DNA of 64,000 nt from Lineus longissimus (lineage: Eukaryota > Nemertea > Pilidiophora > Heteronemertea > Lineidae), in assembly GCF_910592395.1 (NCBI RefSeq), contig NC_088326.1, positions 6,951,001 through 7,015,000 on the forward strand. The letters are read 5' to 3'. The position numbers were made by a program, and so were the translations under genes. The first letter of the stretch is position 1, and each line of letters starts with the position of its first letter. Under the pieces are notes generated by a model that worked only from the letters and a program-made list of their open reading frames with translations, was not told the origin of the DNA and made no database searches. This document shows positions 42,385-54,963 of the stretch, one piece after another.

Positions 42385-44034
42385 ACAAATTGTATATCAT
42401 GATTAGCTTTCCAAGCATTTACTAATAATTTCATGTAGGCATTAACTCGTATTTCTGACGGTTGACGTTCTAAAAAAACTTAAGGACCATTAATTGAAGT
42501 TCGGAGAGCAGAGTAATATTCTTCTTCAGATAATTCTAATTCATGTAGAAAGTCGACAAAGGATATGTCTGATCCATCACCCATTGAGTCCAACAAAATA
42601 GTAATTCTTTTATAATTCTGTCTATGTTCTTCTATGTTTTCTGGATTGACCTCGAAGGGGCGTAATATTTAAGTAGCTGGCATAGGAGGCAACGGGAAGT
42701 TAAAACGGCAAATTGCTTTTCCATTTTTTCTACAGGTCATACTGTGTTTGCGAATTTGTAATTCAATGAAAGAGTTATCTGATACATCAAACAATGAAAA
42801 AGATACATAGTTGTCAATAAATTGTACTAGATCTTTGTCTGAATCTTTATTTAATTGTGGAGCACCATCAACCCAAGCTAGCATGTGAATGTGAGGACTT
42901 CCTCGTTGTTGGAACTCTACTCTAAAGAAATAATCTGAAATTTTGCCAATTGGATTATGTGGACTCAATAGGACATTATGAACAAATGTATGGACACGAT
43001 GATCAAAAAATCTAACACATGTTACAGGATCAGACTTAATCAAATCTGTTTTTTTAGTCCAATGGATATCAAGAATTTCTGCATCAGAATAATTTACATT
43101 ATCCAACAGATTTCCTGGCGTGCGAAGTAGATCAGGCCATCTTGTTTCAGCAGCAGATAGTGACATGAACCATGTGGGCAAACCTAATTGCCTTATCATT
43201 GCAAAAAGATTTCTTTCCCTTGCCTCAAAATATGGTGGTGAACTTCTTATAGTCCTGAAAATGCGGTAACCTTCACCTAGCCTTGTAATATCATTTACAA
43301 CATTTGTATTGAGTAAATCACTGGCATGATATGTTTTACCTTGAGTTTTACATCTTCTCATAGCAAGTTGAACTTTGTCTGATATTTGCTTGATTTGTAA
43401 CTTTTTCATTTTGTAGAACAGATTTGGCATCGAAGTAGCAACTCGTCTGTCCTCAGCTGGAAGTTCCCATAATTTACAAATGTCACTATAATGAACATGG
43501 ACATTTCGTTCCTTATTATCTATTCAGTGTTGTCCAATGAATATCGATGGAAACGCAAGGTATTCAGAATCATTGTCTTGGAATAGGCCCAGTGGTCTCT
43601 GATTTTCACCAGGAGCAAATGAATAAACTAGTGAAGTTGATATTTCTGGTTCATCTAATAATGTATCAAGATTGCCTGTCTGATCATTGTCTGTCGTTTC
43701 TTCAAAGTGGTCATCATCACCATCCTTATCATTTTCATTAGTTGTTTCAAATTCATTTACTAGGCCGTCAACATCGACACAATCAATATCATCATTTCTT
43801 TCTGATTCACTCAGACCACCCGAGTCATCTGCAACAGGAAATGTCTGCAGCCAACCACCATTCACAGTTATATTGGCATTTTTATACAATTCACTATTGG
43901 CCAGCAAATAATTCAGCGCATTTATAATTACTGCAGGTCGCACATTCTGTGTAATAACAGCATGTGTATAGGACAACTTCCTCTTTAATCTAATTGGAAT
44001 GGTGCATGTATTATCAACTGTTCTTGGCAGAACA
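42385..44034 (-). pseudogene. Helentron DUF6570-like end and HUH Rep domain
   Basis: One minus-strand frame with three stops (43524, 42669 and 42480). From 44034: the second half of the DUF6570-like domain (VLPRTVD, RPAVIINALNYLL), an acidic linker rich in Asp/Asn, then the Rep/Helitron_like_N domain with FFRVEFQQRGSPHIHMLAW (about 42895-42950), whose HIH is the HUH metal-binding motif. The linker after Rep (SFVDFLHELELSEEEYY) follows. The frame ends at about 42385, just where the catalytic Tyr region should begin, so this copy could not nick DNA. It continues 54387-54963 across the large TTAA transposon insertion. Confidence 0.83.
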
Positions 44035-44065
44035 TTAAGTGTCAGTCCATGATACCACCATGCAG

Positions 44066-44856
44066 GATCATGCAAATGGTGGCAAGGTGGGGGGTCAACA
44101 GATCTAGTTGTAATTTCTACCACAGACCTATCCTAGGGTACTATGAAGGCTGGTGGATTGGTTTCGAAAATAACCCCACAGTTTTGGGGTACGGCTGTTA
44201 ACCATTTCCTACTCATTTTCCTTTTAAAAAAACATGCATTATCCCTCAAAATAGGCTAAGTCTTTTGTCAATTTTCGTGCATCAAACAGAATTATCACTA
44301 AACACCGCCTATTGAAATTGAAAGTACATGATCTGAGCTACCTTTTCATGCCTTTTGTTTTGCCCCAGGTACATTTTAATGACAGGTACAGTACGTCCCA
44401 AAAACAATGCAATCTCAAATTTCAGTAAAAAGGCAATTTTAACTCTCCTTTAGCTTCAACACTGCAGTTTTTTAGGTGATGCCACTTCCAGGTAAGGAAG
44501 TCAGAATGCTGTTTTTTAATTTGCAAAAGAAAAAAATCCGGCCGCCCTTACGGTTTTCCGGTGAGGGGGGTCGAGTCGCGCCCTTCTCACTGGTGCCCAT
44601 TTTTTGCCCATTCCCTCAGATAACTGACGAAATACACATGCTTTCCAAATAAAATTACATTTTTAGATGTAAGTGAACCCCCCTCTCCCTTGCCCCTCCC
44701 ACACACTCCCTCAAACAACCTAGAGGCCTTTATTACCCCTGTGGAGGCTTAGCGGTCTAGGCGGAAACGAACACCAGCAACGACAACAACAACAACAGTT
44801 ACAGTTACAATGCATTGTGTACATGCACGTGTACATTGTGTGATAGTCTATTGAAA
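44066..44856. other. 5' region of the TTAA transposon, no further gene
   Basis: Presumed promoter and leader DNA. ACAACAACAACAACAGTTAC lies about 60 bases before the start codon. No TATA box that I would defend. Confidence 0.4.
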
Positions 44857-47800
44857 ATGGAGTTTGAAAAATCACAGTTGAAATGTGGATTTGCTGTCAT
44901 ATCCAAGGATATCGAGTGTGGTACTGACGCTTCATACCCCAATGACAAGAGTGTGATCCCCTTGAAACGATGTAAGAAGGACGTGCACTCCCATTTGATG
45001 CGTTGGATGTCCTCCAGAAAAGCCAGTCGAGTCAAAAGTGAATGGGAGCTCATAGCACTTCGTGCTGGCGTGTTTGATATGAGTTCTCCAGTTCTGGACA
45101 CCACAATATGCCCGAACCACCGATACAAGTTGAGTTTATCATGGAATCAGCAAAGGAGATGCCAGCACCCACTTCATCAACCCTCTAAAACAAGTCGGAA
45201 ACCCAGAAAAGATGGTGGTTCAGTTCATCGAGTGATGTCTCGGGAAATATACATCAAGTGGGGAGTTTTTGTCCCAGTTGGCTCAGGTAAGGGATCAGTC
45301 TCAAAATCACTGAAGTAGAAAAGAAGCAGTAGGCCTGTAATGATACCCACTCTGACTAAACCTAACTTTGGTGCAAAACCAACTGAGTGATAACGATTTA
45401 CCACTTCACTTGTTTTCTTCCTAGAAAGTTGATTGGAGCCTTGGCTTGATGATCAGGAAGTCCCAGTTATGATTCCCTGCCAGTGCCACTGGAGGTGATG
45501 CTTCACTGCCGTACAAAATCAGCATGGCTGGTCGCATTATCAAAACAAGTCTATCACCATCATCATGTCCTCACACTATTATATTGCACATCATATTATC
45601 ATTACCCCCATAATCTGGTGCCTTTTCAGCTCTGTGTAAAGGATGTGAGGCTAAACATCGAGTATCTGTGGCAAATGTAGAACCAGAAGTAGAACCAGCA
45701 TCCATGGATACAGAGGTGAGTTGAATGAAAAAAAGGGGAGAAGATTCGGGGCAAGCCAAAGTGAATATTGGTTAATTCTGCCTGCAGCGACTGACTTACA
45801 TGTAAGAAGGTCACTGATGAGAGAGGAGGGACTAAGCTGAAAACCTTGATGCCATTCTGGCTCCCATCTCCTTGGCAATGAGGGATTCTAAGCCAAACCT
45901 GATTCTCCATCAATATCTTTTTTCAGTCTGCTGTTGCCTCTTCCTCTGTTCAACCAGCCGACGCCTTAGAAAACCCAGCAGACGGGACAGAAGGGCAATC
46001 TCTCAAGTCAGATATACATGTAAATGTAGGCCATGAGGTAAGTGTTTAGTCATCGCATGGTTAATGAAGTTTTTTATTGCAAGCATTTCGAGCTGATTTG
46101 ACTAGACCACCAAGTACTATACAGGGTGTCCTGAAACTGAAAATTGGTTCGGTACACATCCCAATACTCACAGCCAGCCGAACGAAAAGCGAAAATCAAC
46201 AAAAGATGATGCTGGTACGCAAGAGCAGCGAAAACCGGTGCAAAAAATGTCGATTTGTTCTATCTTTGTCCGCGAGAGGCGCTGCATTTCTGAGTTTGTT
46301 ATATATCATACACATACTTGCCAAATACTATGCTGATATTTTCAGGGAGGAGTTGGAGATGTTCAGTATCCAATGAAGATTCAATCAGCAAGTGGTGGTG
46401 AAGGTGATGGATCTTCCTCTGAAACAGATTTGCTTATCAAGGTGAGATATGAACTACTGAGAGCACAGTCTGATAGGGTGGTAAAATTATCCTTTCTGCT
46501 TCTAAAGTTTCGTGACCACTTTACGAGATGAGGTGTGTCACTTTTTACGTAATTGGTAAATGAACAGTATCAGAAGCTCTGTTAATGAGAACTTCATAGT
46601 GCATGATTGCCATTTGAAGACCTATGTTGTCTCTTTGCAGAGAGGCCACCCTCTATACAGCGGCCTTTCCAAAAAATATTATCTTATAAAATGTATTATC
46701 TGTTTTTTTCAGGGTCGCCACTTTTTACCAGGGAATGGTGGCTCGACCCCTAGCACAGAGACCACGAGTGGGAATAATGATGCTCGTGATATACTAGACA
46801 TCACGTGGGCCCCAACCCCAGCGCCAAAGAATTTTGAGCTTGCCACGCTGAATAGGTTTCTGCAGCAGGGAGGATGTGCACCAGTAGAAGGCCAGCTCCA
46901 AACTGCAATTGACGAAGCTTCTCAAAGGACAATCAGATACTACAAATCAAAAGCCAAGGAAGCTTTTGGCCTTGTTCTCCATCTGCTTGCCCCAGGACAA
47001 GAAGATGAACTCATGGCATTAGTTCAGCCTGTACCTTCAAACATTGACGACTCGTTGGCTGCAACTGTTATAAAGTGTTATGACGAGGCAAACACTTGGT
47101 TTACAAAAAGACAGATCCTCTCAATTCTTGCGGTGAATCGAACCAAATCACAGTGAGTTCATTTCATTTTCAGTGTCAAACCTTTTTGAGGACAAGTACA
47201 TTTCACTCCTACGTCAGTTCAGAGAGGCCCTCTCTCAAAGATTTTACCTGAAGTATGAGCACGACTGATTATGCCAGATGCAAAATTACCTTCCAAGTCT
47301 ACATAGTCACAGACTTCTGGTACCGGTATGCCAAACATGAAATATCTGATATACATAGATTGAGGTCCCTTGTCCCTTTCACAATCTGACACACCATTGA
47401 GGGTGAGACGGACAAAATGGTGTTGAATCAGCCCTTGTCTCTTGTACTGACATGGTTGATTTTACTATAGTGTGATATTTTAGGTAGCGACAAAATTGGC
47501 TGACTCCAAAATCTGAATAGTCCATATTCTTTTGCAGGATTTGATTCCTGGCTTGACTGTCTACAGGATAGACCAAGCTCGCAAGCATGCCAGAGATGTT
47601 GGTCAAGCTCAGCCAGTTCCACTTGAGCCAATCACCCGATCTCGCTTGGACAACGTCAAGGTGGATCACTTTCTGGACTTCATATCTAGGCCAGAATTTG
47701 TCCAGGATGTGGCCTATGGTACCCGAACCATGAAGTTGAGCAATGGAGAAAAGATTGAGATCCCAAACATAGTGCGAACAACAATTGTGTCAAGAGTGGT

Positions 47801-50800
47801 CCAACTGTATCAGGCCTACTGTGAAGAGACTGACTTCCACCCACTACAACGATCAACGCTCTTCTCAATAATACAGGTATGAGAACTTCAGCTTATTTTT
47901 TGTTGTTTGTGTTGGTGAAAGGGAAAAGTTGTGTTTTGATTTTAGTTTGTATTTCATTACTTTTTTCTGATAGTGATGGTACTTGACTTTTGCTGTTTGC
48001 AAGATTTATTTGTCTTGGTTATTTTGGCCAAATATATATCATCTGAAAAATAATCCCCTGAAAGTGGACAATTGGCAGATTATCGAATCCATGGCCTTAT
48101 ATTTGGAACCTTTGAACCAATCTAATCATGAAAGCTGGTGCAAATTTCGGTACTGTGAAGTCAGACTCTCGTTTTTCTTTGATTACATCGTTGATCCATC
48201 AGAATTTTAGTAGTCACGCTGGATGGGTGTGTATTTTGATGGTACAAAGTTATAAAATTTGTTTCCTTTCATTTAGGTATGTGCTGCATCACAAAAGAAA
48301 TCCCTTGCCGGACTTGACAACATTGCTGCTGAAGGTTCCCAGGCATTTGATAGCCTCATACATGTTGTGGAACAGCTCGGAGAATGTGGTATGTATGAGT
48401 ACAACTGCTAATTCCATGAATACATATATGTAAATAATATCAGAATCAGATTTGTCCAGGCCTAGTTCATTTCCTGCAGCATCGTTCGACGACACGTGTG
48501 ACATTGTACTTCTGTGGCTGGCAGCCTTTTTCAATGATAGGATTATGTCCAACGCAGCACTGATCTCAGATTACATGAGAAAGATTCTTACCCAATTCCC
48601 ATATTTTCAGGATATTCAGCTACAACTGTCGAGGCCTTGAAATCAAAGATACAGTCAGCAAGGATGTATCTGAAGACTGATTACAAACTGCACATCAGTG
48701 AAGCCAGTCAGTGCCCCGATCACTGCATCGTGTATGCTCTAGCTGAAAGCACCTCAGCGTGCAAGCATGACCACGACATGTCCTGTGAAAGATGCAAGGA
48801 GATAGTCTTCATATTTGAAACCATTGAGTTGGCCTTCAGGGATTTACCTCTCGATAATTACAGGTGAGGCAATCAGTCATTAATTTTATGTCCCTTTCAA
48901 ATGTAAAGATGTATTTGGGAACAGTTTACACATGCAATATACATGCTTAATTTTGATGGCAGATAATCAATATACTTCCCTGCCACAGGAGGGGGCTGTC
49001 TCTATCATCTGCAATGTCACGCATTCATTTTGAGGAAAAGGGTGGTGCAATGTTGTCAGACAGACACTGTAGCACACGTAAGGAAACTGCACTGTCAAAA
49101 GAGAGTTGTCCTCCACATAACATGACCAGAATGGACCTTGCAAGGCTTCAGGTCAGCTTCAAAGCTGATGTTCGTTTTTAGTTACAGTCTTCTGCTTGCT
49201 TCATGACTCATGCATATTGTTATTTTACTTCAGATACAGCAAACAGAAAGATGAAATACAATTCGATTTTGAGGCAGCAAAAGAAAAGATCCTCCAACTT
49301 AAGTCACATATTCTTCGGGCTAAAAACCAAGAACGAGCAAAGACCAGCCTTCTCCAAACTCTGGAACCACATCAAGCCTTGCTTACCATGGATTGGGCGA
49401 TGAAATTTTTGCCAATGAAATTCAGGGAAGCACAACAAGACTGGTTTGCCAAGAAGGGTATTTCGTGGCATGTGACGGCCTCTGTATCAAAGATTGCTGA
49501 AAGCGAGTACAAGGTATGTGTTTCAAATGTTTATCGTGTTCAGTGCCGCCACATGTACACTGATATCATTCTAGTTACATGAACAACATTTTACTGCAAG
49601 GAGAGAATACCATTGAACTCTGTCACCTGGAACTGAAGAGCCAACCCAACAAGTCAATTAATTTTACCGCTGCTTATCAGATGATACAGTGTACTGTTTT
49701 ACTGATTTCCATATACTTGTGTTCTTCTAGTAAAAACTGCAAACTTGTGATCCGTGAGGATGAGAGAGGGGCCCCATAAGATTTCCTATTGTACACCATT
49801 TCATACTGCCAACTTAGCATGTCTTCTGTCTATTTTTCAGATTCACTGCTTCGTCCACTTGTTGGATCAGTGCAAACAGGATTGGCACAGTGTGTACTCC
49901 GTCATCGACGCTAGTCTCAGCAAACTTATGGTAGAGTCGCCACAAGTGACAGAGGTGTTTCTCAGATCCGACAACGCAGGGTGCTACCACAATGCATCCT
50001 TGTTGTTATCTCTCCCTGTCCTGTCAAAGTCAAAAGGCATCACCATCAAGCGCTACGACTTCAGTGAGGCCCAGGCAGGAAAGGACATTTGTGACCGAAA
50101 AATTGCGCCCATGAAATCTCACATTCAAAGATATGTCAATGAGGGGAATGATGTCACAAACGCCAAACAAATGAGGGATGCCTTGGCATCGTATGGCGGG
50201 GTACGGGGCTGCCATGTCGCCATTGCAACTTTGAAAGCAGCACCTACAAGTGAGAGAGGAACATGGCCTGGCATCACGTCTTTTACCAATTTTGAATTTG
50301 AGGATGAAGGAATTCGTGTGTGGAAGGCTTATGGTATTGGTCCAGGCACCTTTCATAGTTACAATAAGCTGTTGAAAAAGTGTAAGCAAGGACCATCAGG
50401 TGTCATTGTTGGTGATTACACAAAGCCAGCAAAAGTGACTGGAGCAATGGCTGGCAACCTTGATCCAACACAGGTTGTCCAAGTACCCTGTCCAGAAAAT
50501 GGGTGCAGCAAGACCTTCCCCACCCAGGAGGCCCTCACCACCCACATGGCGTGTGGTGTACATGATCTTCTGCCACTGAAAGACACCAGGATGGATGCTA
50601 TAAAGAGGAAATGGGCAGGAAGAGTGGAGGCAGTCGGAAAGCCCAGGGACGCCTCAAGTTCACTTGAACTGCAATCCGCTCTGCAGATGGAGGACACTGA
50701 TACCCAGGTCAGTGCTGGCTGGGCGCATCGAGGACAGAGGACTGCCCGTCGCTATTCCCCCGAAATAAGAGCCTTCCTTGAAAAGGAATTTATGAAGGGA

Positions 50801-51055
50801 GTCGGTGGAATGAAAGAAAATCCAGTCAATGTGTCTTCCCGTATAAAGGCTGCTTTCGGTAAGGAGGATTGGCTGACATCTCATCAGGTCATGGGTTACT
50901 TCAGTCGTCTCTCCACGAAACAGAAGTGTGGACGTCTTCCCCATGGTACCCAGGCGGCTGTGGTTGAGGAATCTGATGCAGAGTTCGCTGTTGCTGCTGC
51001 TGCAGTAACACGACGCCAACTCAGAGACAAGGTCATCAACCAGACAGGACTGTAG
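44857..51055 (+). CDS. Ten-exon probable transposase with zinc modules, RNase H-like D-D-E core and C2H2 finger
   Basis: Exons: 44857-45286, 45630-45715, 45927-46037, 46346-46441, 46713-47132, 47538-47876, 48277-48388, 48611-48863, 49234-49513, 49841-51055. All nine introns are GT-AG, all phases agree and no stop occurs: 1113 residues. N-terminal Cys/His region (CPNHR ... CQHPLH ... CKGCEAKH across exons 1-2); acidic linker; helical region (TKRQILSILA joined to DLIPGLTVYR); Cys/His cluster CPDHC ... CKHDHDMSCERC (exon 8); then MDWAMKF (Asp669), RSDNAGCYH (Asp753) and FSEAQAGKD (Glu785), a likely D-D-E triad with 31 residues between the last two; C2H2 finger C926-H950; C-terminal DWLTSHQVMGYFSRL. 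Similar uncharacterised multi-exon proteins occur in cnidarians and lancelets, from memory. Its place inside matched TIRs with TTAA makes transposase the best reading. Confidence 0.85.
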
Positions 51056-51061
51056 ATTTTT

Positions 51062-51079
51062 AGCTCACCTGGGTGAGCT
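51062..51079. repeat. AGCTCACC palindrome just after the transposase stop codon
   Basis: AGCTCACC at 51062-51069 and GGTGAGCT at 51072-51079 with a 2-base loop, followed by GTCCGTCCGTC, the usual neighbour of the dispersed AGCTCACC repeats (compare 7639 and 8264, opposite orientation). It starts seven bases after the stop, so it would form a hairpin in the 3' untranslated region. Confidence 0.7.
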
Positions 51080-54000
51080 TATGTCGTCACGTCTTGTCCG
51101 TCCGTCAAAAATGGTGGCACGTTTGCTCACCATTGAGTCTAGGAGGTTGAAACTGCAACTACGTATATCTTAGAAAACCCTCAATACTGACAGCCTTCAT
51201 CCACACCAATTCATTACTCGTTAGTGTAGACGGCGTTTATGGGGAGTTTTGGACTGCCCGGTCAAACCCTTAGGTGGGAATAAGGTTTCATTGATAAATA
51301 TAAGGAGTTTCAAGGACCCCAAATCACTTGCAAGGTTTAAAGGAGTTCTTTAATTATTATTTCAGTACGGTTCATCTTCTCTTTTTTTTCTTTAAGCAAC
51401 CATACTTCCTGAAGTTTTTGACGTTTTTCAAAAAAAATGTTTACTCTCAAATAGTATAAAAACGCGTTTTTAATTATTTTTAGCACGCACAATTCTGGCG
51501 CAAAAGACGTTTCGCACCACGTCAGTGCATGCCGAAGTCCCGAGTTCACGTCACCCCGCTATTACGACGTAACGTCATTTCCATTCACGTCGCAGCTACA
51601 ATCGGACGTCATCCATGACGCCCGATTGTAGTTTTCAAACCCCTCGCAGCGCGTCACAGTGTATTGATCTGTAGGAAAATTATCTCTGCAGGGAGGCTGT
51701 CCTCAGAAATGAAATCGGAGAAACGTGATAGTTTCGTCAGTTTTTGAATTTTTCCCTTTTTTGTGCAGTTTGATGATGGAAACTTTGTGCAGAATAGGAG
51801 GTGACTAGGCAGCCGAGGGCTTGGTAATATTGCCCTTAGTTACTATACTGGTCCTTTAAGGAATACTGGTCTATTATTTGTGGTGTACGTTTTCTTATCA
51901 TCAACATACTCTCATCTTGAAAAATAAGACAATGTTTACGATCAGTGCGACCAATTTTTTACAGTCATTTTGCAACATTATTGTTAATGCGTCCCATGCG
52001 GATTCGTAAGGTACTACATGTATTTGGATGTTTTGGGACAAACTGCCTAGTCTAGTTGTGAATAATCGAACTGAGGTATTATTTGTATTTTGCAACATAC
52101 TCCGAATAATAATCATCTAAGATGATCTCAGATGAGTAATAATTTGATGGGTAATGTTGTGCAACAGTATCATAAGGACTGCTGGTCAAGCACTCTTGAG
52201 CTGGGAGAGAGAAATGATAAGAGGGTGGAGACAGATTTTCTGAAATGTTGGTCTTTGAGTCATGACTGTGCAGAATTAGCCCAGTGAAAGTTGTCAGCTA
52301 CACATCAAGAATTCTTGATTTTGAATGAAAGGGTACGACTTTATTGGATGTACATTCATCAGGCTTGACCTGAGATTTTCCACGCCATTGATTGCAAATG
52401 CATTGTTCGCATTCTACAATACATCTCTCTTTTTCTAAAAAAAATACATGGTGAATTTCCTAAAACTGTTTCATGCTGTGTTTTTGTCTCCCTTGACTAA
52501 CATAACCTGCAATATGAAGGACATCCAGATTTGATGTTATCTAGCGGATGGTTCATCAGGTAAAATGCGGGGCTTGGTGAAAAAAAAGAAGATTTTATAG
52601 CGATATCTTGGGATAAATTTGAACTTTGGCTTTTAGTAAACAATTGTAAATGCCAAGATAGATTTTTAATGTCAGTATACTTAGTAGCGCTAATGTCAGT
52701 TTTGAACAACCAAGCCTGCTACTGGAAAGTGCGACTCTCTCCTGATACTATCCTGCACTTGGGCCTGACATGTAGTACCGTAAATGAGGTGTTACTAGTA
52801 TTGGTCCCTCCCTAGTAGTGGTTAGTAGTGGTTTGGCTATTGTCTGCAAAATAGCCTTTTTCTATGTATCATTATATTAGCTTGTAATTAAATCACCCAT
52901 TTGTAAAAAAAAAGTGTCCCTGCTTCTTAGGTGGCAGCACTGTCCTCTGCAGACAGGTACAAGTGTAGCATGTGGAAAGTTGTGATCTCTCCTAAGGGAC
53001 TGGACAGTACCGTAACTCAGTTCATGAAAAACTTCTCCATTCCAGTACATGTATATGTACAATTTAGCCAATGCCAGAGCAACTCCAGGAGAACATTTCA
53101 CCGCCAACCAAGGAGCTAAAAACTTCCAATAGCAGTACTCTGACGGTGCAGCCAACTGCAGGGTTGTCCTCATCAAACAGTATTTACAGTAGGAACTGCA
53201 CCTTTGGTCAATTGGCTCCTTAGCAATGGAAGGTGTTACTAGTATGTGAAATGAGCACTTCTGCAAGGTTCTTAGGAACAGGATGATCCCTGCATGGGTT
53301 GATAAAGATGTATTAGTAGGTCATACCACATGCCCTTCAGGTGCCTTAGCCATGGGGGGGGGGGGTCCAACCCCTACAACATGCTCTGGCAGCATGACAC
53401 AGGCTAATGAATGGGTCAACATTAGCATCCTCACCAACAGGGGGGTTTCTTTAGGTTTTCGGACTGTAAGAAGGCCTACATGTAGCTTATTCAATTACGT
53501 TGCCATCAGGTAGGCCAAGGCCGAAATGTTATTTGAAATTCAAATCAGCATTTCAGGACCTATGGGGCCCAATTCCCCAAAGGGCTTTCATCAAGGGCAA
53601 ATTTGTAGTGATGAGCTTGTTCTTTTTTTGGGGGAAAAATGCAAGTGGAGTTATTTACCGGTAGGCCTACTTAAAATAGGTTAGTAGGCCTAGGCATGGG
53701 GGGGGGGGTGATCATGGTGGTTGACAGTAACTACTAATCCTTATGGCCAGCACCAAGCATAAATTATGTGTTCATTATGCATTTATTTTATAATTCATCA
53801 AGTGTACACAAGGTGGCAGCACTAGCCAATGAGTGTCATTTTGGTGGAAAATAGCACTTTTTCCTTGGTTTATCCTGGGAAAACAGTAAAAGCGGCCGGA
53901 AATTTTATTTCTGATTTTGAAAGTAGGTATCATTACCCCTATCATGTGCAAGCCACAGCATTCAAAGACCTGCAGTGTTGGAGATATGAGCGTCGATAGA

Positions 54001-54358
54001 GAGCTCTTCCTAAGCACTGCCCCTAGGTATGCATAATTACTAGGCCTAGCACGACCAAAGTATGAAGTGTTACTCAATGACCTGTTGCAGAATGGAAGAT
54101 CTCATCAAATACTTCCATCATACAAAGGGGGAAAATCCAGCTATTTTTTTTAGTCTCTGCAGGAGTGCCCAACATTGACCCAAAAATACACAAAAAATAG
54201 GGGGAAAAAAGCTAAAACAAGCCCCCTAACTAGGCCTGCCCCTAACTCGGTTGCTAGTGATTTTTGAGAGTCATCAATTGCTGTGTAATGATGTCTTAGT
54301 GGAAGGATCTTGCATACCTAATCTCGTTAAAAACGGTTGACCCCCACCTTGCCACCCT
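51080..54358. other. 3' half of the TTAA transposon, no gene recognised
   Basis: AT-rich DNA with short homopolymers (G runs at 53356 and 53700). AGGTGGCAGCACT occurs at 52929 and 53811, matching a word in the 41.35-kb inverted repeat. No frame with recognisable motifs. Confidence 0.45.
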
Positions 54359-54386
54359 CTGCATGGTGGTATCATGGACTGACACT

Positions 54387-54963
54387 TAATTGTTGTTTGT
54401 ACATCTGTTGGTACATTTACAACAGCAACTTTCATTGACAACTGTGATCCTCTTGGCAACTGACGAATTTGCATAAATGGTATTCTTAAAGCGATTAATC
54501 TTTCCTCGAGCTGATGCAAATTTAATTCAGGAGGCTTGGGTGGAAACTTCAAACCATTTGTAACTGCTAGTTTTGGAACTTCACCAGACTTGAGTGGAGA
54601 CATGCATGTTGTACAGAGCCATTGTTTGCCATTAACAGAAGATTTTCCAGTCAATGTACTTTGAACAAAGTCAGACTTGAAATTATTTGGCCATGATTCT
54701 GAAGATCACACTGAATGCTTAAACCATGTCTGGTGGCAGCAAGTACAAACATAGATAGGACCTTGGTACGTTAATTTAATGAATATGTCAATACTGGCAT
54801 CCAAAGTAGAGCCGTATTTTCTTTTTTTATATGAAGACATCTCCATGACGTTGGCATTATCATGACCACTATTTGATCTTATTAGCCTTCTTTTTTGCTG
54901 AGCAAGTTTGTTACACCCTTTTTCTTTGTTATAATACAAGTCATCTTGTCTGATTTTCTGCAT
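54387..54963 (-). pseudogene. Helentron zinc and DUF6570-like domain, first half
   Basis: The minus strand encodes a Cys/His element (CTCCHQTWF, about 54715-54755), then in a neighbouring frame LCTTCMSPLKSGEVPKL, LNLHQLEERLIALRIPFMQI and VVNVPTDVQTTI. This is the conserved N-terminal domain of Helentron Rep-helicase proteins. It ends precisely at the TTAA transposon; the continuation is at 44034. A frameshift lies between 54706 and 54654. Confidence 0.8.

Larger units (their letters stand above)
44039..54385 (+). mobile_element. 10.3-kb DNA transposon with TTAA duplication, carrying a ten-exon gene
   Basis: Left end GTGTCAGTCCATGATACCAC at 44039, exact complement at the right end; the match is perfect over 27 bases (44039-44065 and 54359-54385) and continues imperfectly for about 20 more (GGTGGCAAGGTGGGGG). 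TTAA flanks both sides (44035-44038, 54386-54389). Deleting the element plus one TTAA rejoins the Helentron DUF6570-like frame with no base gained or lost. TTAA targets are known for piggyBac, Kolobok and Sola3. The encoded protein lacks the motifs I associate with the first two. Confidence 0.93.

Noticed and set aside
47133-47537. Use of the later donor CACA|GTGAGT at 47153 for exon 5 of the large transposase
   Set aside because: It gives a phase mismatch and an immediate stop in the next exon; the donor GCG|GTGAAT at 47133 keeps the frame.
44039-54385. Assignment of the large element to piggyBac or Kolobok because of TTAA
   Set aside because: The protein lacks the motifs expected for those groups; a target site alone is not enough. 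Sola3 remains open.
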